DNA of 64,000 bases from Pseudomonas sp. MYb327 (lineage in GTDB: Bacteria > Pseudomonadota > Gammaproteobacteria > Pseudomonadales > Pseudomonadaceae): NCBI RefSeq assembly GCF_040438925.1, contig NZ_CP159258.1, positions 4,472,501 to 4,536,500 of the forward strand, written 5' to 3'. Position numbers and translations under genes: made by a program. Numbering within the stretch: the stretch's first letter is position 1; every line of letters begins with the position of its first letter. Positions 44,026 through 53,364 of the stretch are shown here, piece by piece. The notes beneath the pieces were generated by a model, which had not been told where the DNA came from, ran no database searches, and saw only the letters and a list, made by a program, of their open reading frames with translations.

Positions 44026-44528
44026 CCCTGCGACTCTCCACTCCATTCGTCAGAACCCATGGTTCGACTCACTTCATGTCGCCAATAGATTCGCCGATAG
44101 CTGAAGTGGACCTTTTCCAATTGAGTCAGGTGAGCGCTGTCAGGGTCCTGGCAATGCGGCATGAGCACTTCGGCGCCGATGATCAGCGCGTCCTCCAACT
44201 CCATCGTGTAGAAATGCTCCTGCGTTCCACGAGCCGACGTGCGATACCACTCGATGCGGCACTTGCTGAGCAACTCCCCGGAACACAATGCAATGTTGAT
44301 CAGCGGCGACGACTTGTCGATGGCCTTGGTAATGATCAAGGGCTTGTGCATCCGCCGCCCGCTTCCAGATCCCCTGGGCACGAAAATACCGTGGCTCAGG
44401 GCTTGAATCATGATCTGGTCCTCACGCCCCGACTGGTACACGTTACCCACTGACGCCTGGGTGAAGGCGCCTTTACTGATGAGGCCTTGTCGCTCGCCGT
44501 GGAGGGTCATGAACGCGGGGGTTGGCAT
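44022..44528 (-). CDS. hcp: Type VI secretion tube protein Hcp
   Basis: The protein has 168 residues, within the Hcp1-family range. It begins MPTPAFMTLHGERQGLISKG and contains IMIQALSHGIFVPRGSGSGR, RMHKPLIITKAIDKSSPLIN and VHFSYRRIYWRHEVSRTMG, all typical of Hcp hexamer subunits that stack into the T6SS tube. A strong GGAG ribosome site precedes it. No sheath, baseplate or ClpV gene is nearby, so this is an orphan Hcp that must work with a T6SS encoded elsewhere. The small gene after it is translationally coupled; two lower-GC genes precede it in the same operon. Confidence 0.9.
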   Translation of the reverse strand: MPTPAFMTLHGERQGLISKGAFTQASVGNVYQSGREDQIMIQALSHGIFVPRGSGSGRRMHKPLIITKAIDKSSPLINIALCSGELLSKCRIEWYRTSARGTQEHFYTMELEDALIIGAEVLMPHCQDPDSAHLTQLEKVHFSYRRIYWRHEVSRTMGSDEWSGESQG

Positions 44529-44543
44529 GGTGGGGCTCCTTTT

Positions 44544-45227
44544 TTATTTGGGTTGAGGGGGCGGAAAGTGATGGTGCTCATCGTACATGTCTTCAATTTC
44601 GTCGAATGGAATCCAGGGCTTGGCGAGTACAAGCGTGATTAGGTAGCGCTCTTCAGCGGGATTTCTATAGTCGTCGAAGCGCCCCAGCAATAGCATCGCC
44701 TGATACTTATCGTCGGCTTGCCAATAAGATATCCCCGCCAAAATCCCTTTCCTCAGATAGGCACGCCATTCAGGGCTATCGGAGATCGTGGGGTTGTTTC
44801 GCACCCCCTTTGCCACCCATCCTTTTTCCCGCCATTGGGCTTGCAGATCGAGGACCACCTTTAGGGCGTCATCAATCAGTAGTGGTTCGACCTGCGGAGA
44901 CATGCGGATGCCGTAAATGACATTGTCATCAAAGTTGACAGTGAAAAATCGCGCCGAGGGTGTGGTGAACCCGAACTGAGGGTCGACGAATCGCAATCTC
45001 GCATCGGTCATGGGAATGCCGAACCAGATATGCCCGCGCATCTCCGGGCTAAAGGAGGCAGAAGAGCGTTTACGCAGCTCTTCATACGTCCCTCCCATTT
45101 TCAGAACGACTTCTGGCTCATCCCACAGGGGTTGCGTCAGTTGATAAATGGCGGCCCATATTAGGAATGCCAAAAGTAAGAGGCAGGCACCGTAACGCCA
45201 ACCAAACAACCGAAGTCGCAAGTTCAT
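44544..45227 (-). CDS. Single-pass membrane protein of the hcp operon, candidate immunity protein
   Basis: The protein has 227 residues. One N-terminal membrane helix is at about 8-30 (WRYGACLLLLAFLIWAAIY), and the rest is predicted to be periplasmic, with many aromatic and charged residues (SPEMRGHIWFGIPMTDARL, GILAGISYWQADDKYQAML). No family is recognised. The start overlaps the upstream gene's stop by four bases, and hcp follows after 15 bases. Membrane-anchored periplasmic partners encoded directly after a T6SS cargo gene are commonly immunity proteins, so I infer that role. GC is lower than in its neighbours (the row 44581-44640 counts 28 G/C of 60). Confidence 0.6.
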   Translation of the reverse strand: MNLRLRLFGWRYGACLLLLAFLIWAAIYQLTQPLWDEPEVVLKMGGTYEELRKRSSASFSPEMRGHIWFGIPMTDARLRFVDPQFGFTTPSARFFTVNFDDNVIYGIRMSPQVEPLLIDDALKVVLDLQAQWREKGWVAKGVRNNPTISDSPEWRAYLRKGILAGISYWQADDKYQAMLLLGRFDDYRNPAEERYLITLVLAKPWIPFDEIEDMYDEHHHFPPPQPK

Positions 45228-46375
45228 AACCCGCTGCCGCTGGTTGCGATCTCGTTGATCGACTGCTCCAAGGCACTACGATTGTGGTCACTGAGCATCT
45301 GATCAAACCGCGCGGCCGCCTGTAGCACGAATGGCATTCGTTGCTGGATGTCTGACAAGTCCGCCAGTGGATTGTTGCCAAAGCCGATAGTCCGCCCATC
45401 CTCGACACGCTGGCATTGGCTGGTAAGCGTCAACTCGATAGCCTGGGCAACGCCCGAGGGAAAACCAGTGACGTAGGAAGCGTGGTTGCCACGCAGCAAA
45501 GCCACCAATTGCTGGTCCTGGTAAATTGTGGGCTGAAGTATATTTTTCTGCTCATGCAACGCCAGATGCTCCACGCTCCCGGCAATGTTGCCTGTCTCTA
45601 TTGCCTCAAAAGCCCGCAAGATTTCCGCGTGAGCCACTCCGAACTGGGCTGTCTTTTGCCCCACTGGCCATAGCACCGGGAACTTTGGATGCCCATAGAT
45701 ACCTGCCCGTGCTAGCAAACACCGCCTCAACTCCTTCAACCCCCGCTTCGCATAAAACTCATGCAACGGAAATACATCCAGAAACAGCGTGGTGTTCCCC
45801 AAGGCCATCATGTCGTGCACATACCGGAATTGCTGCTGCACCAGCGACAACTCCTCCCCCGGCAAATGGAAATCCACCGAAGGAACAGGATTGCGTGCAT
45901 CCGCCTCTTTATAGTCACGCAGCGTTTGCGCCTGTTCAGACATCCTGTGCGGCGTCAGCAATCCATGCTCTCGACGGCCATCGCGCAATCGCTGTCGAGC
46001 CTCACGCTCGTCGCGTATGCGCTCAACGCTGTCCGCCGCATGCAGCAATCCGCAGCCAACCTGCTTGGAGGCAAACGCCGCCAGCCCGGCCCATTGAAAA
46101 CGCGAGTCGTGCAGCCACAAGCGGGCATAAGCGGCGTTGATCGCGCGGTTGCGCTCCACTGGATCTGCAATCAATACACCTTCTGGCGCTACGATCTTTT
46201 CAGCCTCTTGCTGATAGATCCGCCAAAGGCAGGCGCAGGTAAGGATCGGCACGTCAGTGACCTGCGTCTTGCTGCCATAAAGCCGAACCTCTTTGCATTC
46301 ACAATCAACAACAAGCGTGCTGTTTTGATTTAGACGAAGATCATCGCTGGGGTATTCCTTGAAACACTGGGTCAT
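45224..46375 (-). CDS. Putative DUF2515-like protein, candidate T6SS effector
   Basis: The protein has 383 residues if it begins at MTQCFKEYP; an in-frame ATG 15 codons earlier is also possible, and neither has a strong ribosome site. There is no signal peptide or membrane helix. Segments FQWAGLAAFASKQVGCGLL (near 95) and GNTTLFLDVFPLHEFYAKRG (near 195) recall the DUF2515 family of uncertain function; this match is from memory and tentative. It opens the operon that ends with hcp and its partner, and is coupled to a membrane protein gene. GC is clearly below the surrounding core genes. I infer a T6SS cargo protein; no catalytic motif is evident. Confidence 0.55.
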   Translation of the reverse strand: MTQCFKEYPSDDLRLNQNSTLVVDCECKEVRLYGSKTQVTDVPILTCACLWRIYQQEAEKIVAPEGVLIADPVERNRAINAAYARLWLHDSRFQWAGLAAFASKQVGCGLLHAADSVERIRDEREARQRLRDGRREHGLLTPHRMSEQAQTLRDYKEADARNPVPSVDFHLPGEELSLVQQQFRYVHDMMALGNTTLFLDVFPLHEFYAKRGLKELRRCLLARAGIYGHPKFPVLWPVGQKTAQFGVAHAEILRAFEAIETGNIAGSVEHLALHEQKNILQPTIYQDQQLVALLRGNHASYVTGFPSGVAQAIELTLTSQCQRVEDGRTIGFGNNPLADLSDIQQRMPFVLQAAARFDQMLSDHNRSALEQSINEIATSGSGL

Positions 46376-46699
46376 GGCTGGCGGATGTCTTCTAAGGGAA
46401 TCCCTGACCCTACCAGCCATAAATCCCGTCCGAATCCTGTTGACGAAAAATCAGAAAATCCTGACAGACGCAGTTCGCCGCCCACTCGGAAATCACCACG
46501 TGGCAAGCCAGAAAACTCCTGAAACCCCCAATCCACCAGCCTTGAGCAGGAATTACCATTCGATTACAGACCGAGCAGTCAGAAACTGAATGCGCTTGCC
46601 GGGCAGATTATTAACGTACAGCTCTCATGTAACCGGAAAGAGGTGCTAGCATAGAGCCACCACTCGACCTCAGCTTGCACCCTAACTAGTAGTCAGGAT
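46376..46699. other. Divergent intergenic region between the hcp operon and gcbA
   Basis: The left half is low-GC and continues the composition of the hcp operon; the right half holds the gcbA promoter. No palindrome, RNA gene or repeat stands out. It is the probable right boundary of the T6SS islet. Confidence 0.45.
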
Positions 46700-48370
46700 A
46701 TGACCGAGCCAGAAGATCCCAGCCGCGAGCGCCTCAAGCACCACTTTGCCCAGCGGGTAATTCATCAGGCACGTCAGATACTTGAGATATGGCAGCGCCT
46801 GCAACGCAGTGAGTGGTCAACCACCGATTTAGCGGAATTGAGCGAGGCTAACCTGCGCCTGCTACGTTTCGCCGAGCGTTTCGAACAACCGGAACACGTT
46901 CAACTGGCCCATCACATCGGGCAGTCGCTGGTCGCTGTCGACGCCAACCGTGGGCGCTTGAGCAGCAGCTTGATCACCGACCTCAATCGCTTGATGCAGC
47001 GCCTGTCGCGCACCGGCCTGCGACATGGCGATCAGCTCGACCAAACCTTCCTGCCGCCCCTGCGCAAGCCGATCTACGTGATGCTGCAGGACTACGATCG
47101 CGGGGAGCGCCTGGCCAAACAACTGGAATTCTTCGGTCTCAGTGCCCAGTCCCTGGACAGCGTGGCCGCATTTCGCTCCTCGATGATCGAACGTTTGCCC
47201 GCCGCCATCGTCATGGACGTGGATTTCAGCGGTCCTGGCGTCGGCCTGAAACTGGCCGCCGAAGCCCAGGAAGGCCTTGACCATCAATTGCCATTGCTAT
47301 TTTTCAGCCTGCACGAAACCGATACCCCGACGCGCCTCGCCGCCGTGCGCGCCGGCGGCCAGGAGTTCCTCACCGGCACCCTCGAAGCGTCGAGCCTGCT
47401 GGAGAAAATCGAGGTCCTGACCTGCGTCGCCCAGTACGAACCTTATAAAGTGCTGATCATCGACGACTCCCGCGCCCAGGCCTTGCACACCGAGCGTCTG
47501 CTTAATAGTGCAGGGATCGTGACCCGCACCTTGATCGAGCCGATCCAGGCGATGGCCGAGCTGGCGGATTTCCAGCCGGACCTGATCATTCTCGACATGT
47601 ACATGCCAGCCTGCACCGGTACGGAACTGGCCAAAGTGATCCGGCACAACGACCGCTATGTCAGCGTGCCGATCATTTACCTGTCGGCCGAAGATGACCT
47701 GGACAAGCAACTCGACGCCATGAGCGAGGGTGGCGACGACTTCCTGACCAAACCGATCAAGCCCCGGCACCTGATCACCACGGTGCGCAACCGCGCGGCA
47801 CGGGCACGTAACCTGAAAGCGCGCATGGTCCGCGACAGCCTCACCGGCCTGTACAACCATACTCACATCCTGCAATTGCTCGAAGACTGCTCGTTCCGCG
47901 CCCGCCGCGAGAGCAAACCGCTGAGTTTTGCGATGCTCGACATCGACCACTTCAAACGGGTCAACGACAGCCACGGCCACCCCATGGGCGACCGGGTGAT
48001 CAAGAGCCTGGCGCTGTTTCTCAAGCAGCGGTTGCGCAAGACCGATTTCATTGGCCGATACGGCGGCGAAGAGTTCGCCATCGTCATGCCCGACACCGAC
48101 CTCGAAGCGGCCTACGCCGTGCTGGATGAAATCCGGCAGCGCTTTGCCGAGATTCACTACCCTGCCCAACCGCAGGATTTGTGGTGCACCTTCAGCGCAG
48201 GCGTGGTGGAAATGAGCGAAAACTCCGACAGCCTGTTAATGGCCAGTCAGGCGGACGAAGCGCTGTATCGGGCAAAAGGCGCCGGGCGTAATCGCGTACA
48301 AGCCGATGGGGCATCAAAGCAAAGTGCCACTTTTTCATCGCAAACGACCCATTCAGTCATAACCCTGTAA
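46700..48370 (+). CDS. gcbA: Response-regulator diguanylate cyclase GcbA
   Basis: The protein has 556 residues. An N-terminal helical region (1-120) is followed by a degenerate receiver-like domain (about 128-240) and a true receiver domain (about 250-370: VLIIDDSRAQ, the phospho-acceptor D in LIILDMYMPACTG, and the lysine in TKPIKP). A GGDEF domain follows (about 385-540) with the active-site variant YGGEEFAIV. Five residues before it, RKTD forms an inhibitory I-site. It makes cyclic di-GMP; GcbA promotes initial attachment in P. fluorescens and affects dispersal in P. aeruginosa. The AGGA before the start is unusually close (2 bases), so a slightly different start is possible. Confidence 0.88.
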   Translation: MTEPEDPSRERLKHHFAQRVIHQARQILEIWQRLQRSEWSTTDLAELSEANLRLLRFAERFEQPEHVQLAHHIGQSLVAVDANRGRLSSSLITDLNRLMQRLSRTGLRHGDQLDQTFLPPLRKPIYVMLQDYDRGERLAKQLEFFGLSAQSLDSVAAFRSSMIERLPAAIVMDVDFSGPGVGLKLAAEAQEGLDHQLPLLFFSLHETDTPTRLAAVRAGGQEFLTGTLEASSLLEKIEVLTCVAQYEPYKVLIIDDSRAQALHTERLLNSAGIVTRTLIEPIQAMAELADFQPDLIILDMYMPACTGTELAKVIRHNDRYVSVPIIYLSAEDDLDKQLDAMSEGGDDFLTKPIKPRHLITTVRNRAARARNLKARMVRDSLTGLYNHTHILQLLEDCSFRARRESKPLSFAMLDIDHFKRVNDSHGHPMGDRVIKSLALFLKQRLRKTDFIGRYGGEEFAIVMPDTDLEAAYAVLDEIRQRFAEIHYPAQPQDLWCTFSAGVVEMSENSDSLLMASQADEALYRAKGAGRNRVQADGASKQSATFSSQTTHSVITL

Positions 48371-48421
48371 CAGAAACGCAATAACTTCAGGCGCTTACCA
48401 TTCTGCCGTTGGTAGACCGCA

Positions 48422-50368
48422 ATGCGCCTTAAGCTGCTGACCAATCTCAACACCCTCCTTTTAGTTGCCGTGTGCGTGGCCCTTGGCGCCACGCTCTGGT
48501 GGTCGCAAAAGGCCCTCGAACGCCCCTATCTGTTAATGGAGCGTTACCTGGGCCTGTCCCAGCAGTTTCAAAATGAAGTGGCACGCAATATCGAGGATTA
48601 CCTCGCCAGCGGCGATGCCCTGCGCCTGAGCAGCGCCAGCCAGGCCATCGACAGCCTGCAAAAAGAACTCGGCGAACTACCGCCGGCATTGGCGCAAACC
48701 TTGCGCCCGAGCCTGTCAAACCTGGGCGAATTCAGCAAAGCCGATTTGCTCGCTGCCGGAAAACTGGCGGGCGACCCGCAAGCCCTGTTGCTGCAGGCCG
48801 AACGAGAGCTCGGCGCCAGCCTCGATCAACTCAGCCAGTACGCCAGTGGCAACGCAACATACCTGACACCGCTGCTCGCCGCGTCCCAGCATTTGGGCAA
48901 ACTGTCGCTGGCCCGGGACAAACTGGTCAGCAGCGGTCGCAGCGAACTGGCCGCCGACGTCGAGCGCGAAGTCGCCAACATCCGCACCCAGGCTGGACAA
49001 CTGGACGCCTTGCCGTTGCTCGGCGTGGCCGCCAGCAGCGAATCGAACACCGATGATTTCGCCGCGATGATGGGCCTGGAAAACACCGAGAAAACCGTCG
49101 CGGAAGACGCCGGCGTAGGTTTCAAGCGTGAGCTGAACAGCCTGCTCACTCGCTATCCGGCGGAACTGGCGCGCACTCGCGAGCAAATCCAGAAACGCAC
49201 CGATCTCAGCGCCGCGACGCATCTGAAAATCACTGCGGTGCAGCAGGCCATCGCCGGTCTCGAACCGGTGGTGCGTGCCCAGCACGGGCAAATCCAGAGC
49301 GAAGTGCGGCTGATGCAGGGCGTGATGATCGGCCTGATCTTGCTGATCGCCTTGCTCATCGACACCCTGCAACGGCGCCTGGCGCGGACGTTGACCAACC
49401 TGGCGCCGGCCCTCTCGACCTGGGCCGAGGGCGACTTCAGCCGGGACATCGAACTGGGCAAGAGCAACCGCGAACTGCATGACATCCAGGCCTCGCTCAA
49501 TCGCCTGCGGGCTTATCTGGTGGACTTGGTGGGGACCATTCGCCTCAATGCCGAACAGGTCGCCGGCAGCAGCCGAACCCTGGCCGAATTGAGCAACGAC
49601 CTGCACAGCGGCGCCGAGCATCAGGCTGGCGACACTGCGCTGATCCGCGATTCCCTCGGCGAACTGGAAGCCACCATCCAGCAAGTGGCCGGCGACGCCA
49701 GCCAGGCGGCCGATGCCAGCCGCCATGCGGGGCTGGCCGTGGAGCACGGACAGAAAGTCATCGGCCTGAGTCTCACCGGCCTTCATGCGCTGGTGGGTGA
49801 AGTGCAAGGCAATGCGCAGATGATCGAACACCTCGCCGAAGAGTCCGCGACCATCGGCGGTGTGTTAACCGTGATCCGATCGATTGCCGACCAGACCAAC
49901 CTGCTAGCCTTGAACGCCGCCATCGAAGCGGCCCGTGCCGGCGAAATGGGCCGTGGTTTTGCCGTGGTGGCGGAAGAAGTGCGCTCCTTGGCGCAACGCA
50001 CCGCCGGCGCCACTGCCGAGATTCAGAATTTGATCGCAGGCCTGCAAAGCGCCGCGCGGCAATCGGTCGAAGGGATGCGCGCCCAGGTCGCACATGCCGA
50101 AGCCACCGCCAACCAGGCGCAAGCAGCTGACGGCGCTCTGGATAAAATCGTCGGGGCAATCCAGACCATTTCCGACACAGCGGTGCGCATCGCCGATGTC
50201 ACCGCTCAGCAGAGTGGTGCCGTCAGTGAGATCCGCGACCACAGTGAGCGAATCCATCAATTGGGTGGGGATAACTTGCTGCGCATTGGTGAGGGGCGCG
50301 AGCAAGGGGAGAACCTGCTGGTGTTGGGCGGGCGTTTACACACAGCCGTCCAAGCCTTCCGCGTCTGA
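48422..50368 (+). CDS. ctpL: Methyl-accepting chemotaxis protein, CtpL-like
   Basis: The protein has 648 residues. Membrane helix 1 is at about 10-28, and a long all-helical periplasmic sensor at about 30-295 is rich in Leu/Gln/Ser. Helix 2 is at about 296-316 ([19 protein letters not shown]), then comes HAMP and a signalling domain with the hairpin [20 protein letters not shown]. Position after gcbA and before dsbD matches P. aeruginosa CtpL, a receptor for phosphate starvation and chloroanilines. Ligand identity here is inferred from synteny. It starts 51 bases after gcbA, so the two may be cotranscribed. Confidence 0.83.
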   Translation: MRLKLLTNLNTLLLVAVCVALGATLWWSQKALERPYLLMERYLGLSQQFQNEVARNIEDYLASGDALRLSSASQAIDSLQKELGELPPALAQTLRPSLSNLGEFSKADLLAAGKLAGDPQALLLQAERELGASLDQLSQYASGNATYLTPLLAASQHLGKLSLARDKLVSSGRSELAADVEREVANIRTQAGQLDALPLLGVAASSESNTDDFAAMMGLENTEKTVAEDAGVGFKRELNSLLTRYPAELARTREQIQKRTDLSAATHLKITAVQQAIAGLEPVVRAQHGQIQSEVRLMQGVMIGLILLIALLIDTLQRRLARTLTNLAPALSTWAEGDFSRDIELGKSNRELHDIQASLNRLRAYLVDLVGTIRLNAEQVAGSSRTLAELSNDLHSGAEHQAGDTALIRDSLGELEATIQQVAGDASQAADASRHAGLAVEHGQKVIGLSLTGLHALVGEVQGNAQMIEHLAEESATIGGVLTVIRSIADQTNLLALNAAIEAARAGEMGRGFAVVAEEVRSLAQRTAGATAEIQNLIAGLQSAARQSVEGMRAQVAHAEATANQAQAADGALDKIVGAIQTISDTAVRIADVTAQQSGAVSEIRDHSERIHQLGGDNLLRIGEGREQGENLLVLGGRLHTAVQAFRV

Positions 50369-50377
50369 AAGATCGCC

Positions 50378-50440
50378 ATCGCTGGCAAGCCAGCTCCTAC
50401 AGGACTACACCATACCCGTAGGAGCTGGCTTGCCAGCGAT
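50378..50440. repeat. REP pair
   Basis: ATCGCTGGCAAGCCAGCTCCTACAG faces CCGTAGGAGCTGGCTTGCCAGCGAT across a short spacer. It lies between the chemoreceptor and dsbD. Confidence 0.88.
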
Positions 50441-50530
50441 GGCGTCGAAACATTCACCATAAAACTACCCGCACTGCACACCGGCCCGACGTCCGCTATC
50501 ATCCCTCCAATTCCGATACGCGAGATTGTC

Positions 50531-52273
50531 ATGCGCCGTTTGCTTTGCCTGCTGCTTTTAGTATTCGCCCTGCCGGTCACCGCCGCCGGGTTGCTGGAGA
50601 GCCGCCCCAGTTCGACCCTGGGCTCGATCAACAACAGCGCCGACTTCCTGCCGGTGCGCGAAGCCTTTCAGTTGAGCCTGGTAGAAAGCACGCCACAATC
50701 GATCAAACTGCGCTTCGTCGCCACGGAAGGCTACTACCTCTACCGCCACCGCTTTCAGTTCCGCGCCGAGCCGGCCGATGTCGTCCTCGGTACTGCGCAA
50801 TTGCCTGACGGACAAAAAAAGCACGATGAGTACTTCGGCGATGTCGAGGTCTATCACGGCATTCTCGACGTAGAACTGCCCCGCAACGATCAACGCCCGT
50901 TCACCCTGGCCGTGACCTATCAAGGCTGCGCCGACAAAGGCTTGTGCTATCCACCGGAAACCGAGCGCCTGAGCATCGCTGGCGACGGCGCAACGACAGC
51001 CCATGATTGGGGCTGGCGTGAACTCGCGCTGTTTTTCCTCGCAGGCCTTGGCCTGACCTTTACCCCCTGTGTATTACCGATGCTGCCGATCCTTTCCGGC
51101 GTGGTGCTGCGCGGCCAGGTCGGTGGTTGGCGCGGATTCAATCTCTCTTTGGCCTATGTGCTGCCGATGGCTATCTGCTTTGCATTGCTTGGCGCGCTGA
51201 TGGGAATGTTCGGCGCGCAACTCAACCTGCAAGCGCGCCTCCAGTCGGCCTGGGTGCTGGTGCCGTTCGCGATGTTTTTTGCGCTGTTTGCCTTGGCGAT
51301 GTTCGGTGTTTTCGAACTGAAGTTGCCGCATGCGATCAGCAGTCGACTGGACCGCATTGCCGGGCGTACCGAAGGCGGTTCACTGTGGGGTGCGGCGGTG
51401 CTGGGCGTGGTGTCCAGCCTGCTGGTTTCGCCCTGTGTCTCGGCGCCGCTGGCCGGTGCACTGCTGTACATCAGCGCCAGCGGCGATGCATTGGGCGGTG
51501 GTTTGAAACTGTTCATGCTCGGCCTCGGCATGGGTGCGCCGTTGTTGCTGGTGGCCACCGGCGGTGCTGCGTGGTTGCCGAAAAGCGGACCGTGGCTGAT
51601 CTATGTGAAGAACGCGATTGGCGTGTTACTGCTTGGGTTGGCGATCGGTTTACTCAGTCGAGTCATGCCAGGACAAATCACCTTGCTGCTGATCGGTTTG
51701 CTGGCCGGCGGCGTCGGCTTGTTCATGGGCGCGCTGGAGTTCGTCTACAAACCACCACGCAAACGCCTTGGACAACTGCTCGGGATGTTCCTGCTGTTTT
51801 ATGCGCTGGCCTGTTGGTACGGCGCATTCAGTGGCCAGACCGATCCGTTCAACCCGATCGGTCAGCCGCGCATGGTGGCTGGCAACGAACCAACGCAGAA
51901 CCCTAACGCCTGGCAAACCATCAGCACTCCGCCAGACCTTGACCGCGTACTCGCCGAAGCCCGCGCCTCCGGCACTCCGCTGCTCCTCGACTGGTACGCC
52001 GACTGGTGCATCAGCTGCAAAGTCATCGAACATGAAGTGCTCGGCGATGCGATCGTCGTCGAACGTCTCAAAGGCTATCGGCTGATCCGCTTCGACATCA
52101 CCGCCAGTAACGCCGAACAACGCGCCCTGCTCGACCGCTACAAGTTGTTCGGTCCTCCCGCATTGATGTTTTTCGGCAAGGACGGCGTCGAACGCGCCGA
52201 TGTGCGGGTCATTGGCGAGATCAACGCCGGGGACTTCGCCGAACGTGTCGCCAAAGCGAATGACCGGATTTAA
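50531..52273 (+). CDS. dsbD: Thiol:disulfide interchange protein DsbD
   Basis: This 580-residue protein carries electrons from cytosolic thioredoxin to periplasmic DsbC and cytochrome c maturation factors. It has a signal peptide (MRRLLCLLLLVFALPVTAAG). The periplasmic alpha domain at about 30-145 has its redox cysteines in GCADKGLCYPP. Eight membrane helices follow, with conserved cysteines in TFTPCVLPMLPI and VSPCVSAPLAG. The C-terminal thioredoxin-like gamma domain is at about 460-580, with WCISC in DWYADWCISCKVIE. All six redox cysteines are present. P. aeruginosa has the same gene in the same place (dipZ). Confidence 0.93.
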   Translation: MRRLLCLLLLVFALPVTAAGLLESRPSSTLGSINNSADFLPVREAFQLSLVESTPQSIKLRFVATEGYYLYRHRFQFRAEPADVVLGTAQLPDGQKKHDEYFGDVEVYHGILDVELPRNDQRPFTLAVTYQGCADKGLCYPPETERLSIAGDGATTAHDWGWRELALFFLAGLGLTFTPCVLPMLPILSGVVLRGQVGGWRGFNLSLAYVLPMAICFALLGALMGMFGAQLNLQARLQSAWVLVPFAMFFALFALAMFGVFELKLPHAISSRLDRIAGRTEGGSLWGAAVLGVVSSLLVSPCVSAPLAGALLYISASGDALGGGLKLFMLGLGMGAPLLLVATGGAAWLPKSGPWLIYVKNAIGVLLLGLAIGLLSRVMPGQITLLLIGLLAGGVGLFMGALEFVYKPPRKRLGQLLGMFLLFYALACWYGAFSGQTDPFNPIGQPRMVAGNEPTQNPNAWQTISTPPDLDRVLAEARASGTPLLLDWYADWCISCKVIEHEVLGDAIVVERLKGYRLIRFDITASNAEQRALLDRYKLFGPPALMFFGKDGVERADVRVIGEINAGDFAERVAKANDRI

Positions 52274-52405
52274 TCAAGCAGTCACATATTTCGCGCAAAC
52301 ATCGGTAATCGTGCTGGCTATTGCAGAGAACTGGACAGTCACAAAGTCTTTGCGGCATAGTCGCCGGGTTCTGACAAATGCACACAGATAACAAAGGAAC
52401 CGCCG

Positions 52406-52861
52406 ATGGCGACGCTACTCGTTCTGCACGGACCCAACCTGAACTTGCTCGGCACCCGTGAACCGGGCACCTATGGCGCTACCACGCTGGCGCAGATCAA
52501 CCAGGACCTGGAACGCCGTGCCCGCGAATCCGGCCACCATTTGCTGCACCTGCAAAGCAATGCGGAGTACGAATTGATCGACCGCATCCATGCCGCCCGC
52601 ACCGAAGGCGTGGACTTCATTTTGATTAACCCGGCAGCTTTTACACATACAAGTGTCGCATTACGTGACGCGCTGCTGGCGGTGAGCATCCCATTCATCG
52701 AAGTGCATTTGTCTAACGTGCACAAACGCGAACCTTTCCGCCATCACTCTTACTTCTCGGACGTAGCGGTGGGAGTGATCTGCGGCCTTGGCGCCAGCGG
52801 TTATCGACTGGCCCTGGAGGCCGCCCTGGAACAGCTTGAACAACAAGTTAACCGCCCCTGA
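52406..52861 (+). CDS. aroQ: 3-dehydroquinate dehydratase, type II
   Basis: The protein has 151 residues and carries out the third step of the shikimate pathway in the cytosol as a dodecamer. The active-site loop has [14 protein letters not shown] (residues 6-19) with the catalytic arginine, followed by the tyrosine in [27 protein letters not shown] and [18 protein letters not shown] with the catalytic histidine. AAAGGAA precedes the start. It is followed 24 bases later by accB, the usual Pseudomonas order. Confidence 0.95.
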   Translation: MATLLVLHGPNLNLLGTREPGTYGATTLAQINQDLERRARESGHHLLHLQSNAEYELIDRIHAARTEGVDFILINPAAFTHTSVALRDALLAVSIPFIEVHLSNVHKREPFRHHSYFSDVAVGVICGLGASGYRLALEAALEQLEQQVNRP

Positions 52862-52885
52862 CCGACCCTTGGGAGTTGATGATTC

Positions 52886-53347
52886 ATGGATATCCGTAAA
52901 GTTAAGAAACTGATCGAATTGCTGGAAGAGTCCGGCATCGACGAGCTCGAGATCAAGGAAGGCGAAGAGTCCGTACGCATCAGCCGCCATAGCAAGACCC
53001 CGGCTCAGCAGTACTACGCACCGGCTCCAATGCCGGCTCCGGCTGCCGCGCCTGCCGCTGCCGCCGCTCCGGCTGCTGCCGCCCCTGCTGCTCCAGCCGC
53101 ACCTGTGTTGAACGGCACCGTTGCCCGTTCGCCAATGGTCGGTACGTTCTATCGCAAATCTTCGCCAACCTCGCCGTCCTTCGTTGAAGTCGGCCAGACC
53201 GTGAAGAAAGGCGACACCCTGTGCATCGTTGAAGCCATGAAGATGATGAACCACATCGAAGCTGAAACCAGCGGTGTGATCGAATCCATCCTCGTCGAAG
53301 ACGGCCAGCCGGTTGAGTACGACCAACCGCTGTTCACCATCGTTTGA
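52886..53347 (+). CDS. accB: Biotin carboxyl carrier protein of acetyl-CoA carboxylase
   Basis: The protein has 153 residues. An N-terminal region ([20 protein letters not shown]) leads into a flexible Ala/Pro-only linker of about 30 residues (about 48-75). The biotinyl domain at about 76-153 has its modified lysine in [11 protein letters not shown]. It carries CO2 from biotin carboxylase (AccC, next gene, 17 bases downstream) to the transferase subunits for malonyl-CoA synthesis. A GGGAG site lies upstream. Confidence 0.95.
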   Translation: MDIRKVKKLIELLEESGIDELEIKEGEESVRISRHSKTPAQQYYAPAPMPAPAAAPAAAAAPAAAAPAAPAAPVLNGTVARSPMVGTFYRKSSPTSPSFVEVGQTVKKGDTLCIVEAMKMMNHIEAETSGVIESILVEDGQPVEYDQPLFTIV

Positions 53348-53364
53348 ACCGCGGAGAGCCTTTG

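Noticed and set aside
36741..46420. A complete type VI secretion system or prophage
   Set aside because: Only hcp, vgrG and accessory genes are present. No sheath, baseplate, membrane complex, ClpV, integrase, capsid or lysis genes were found.
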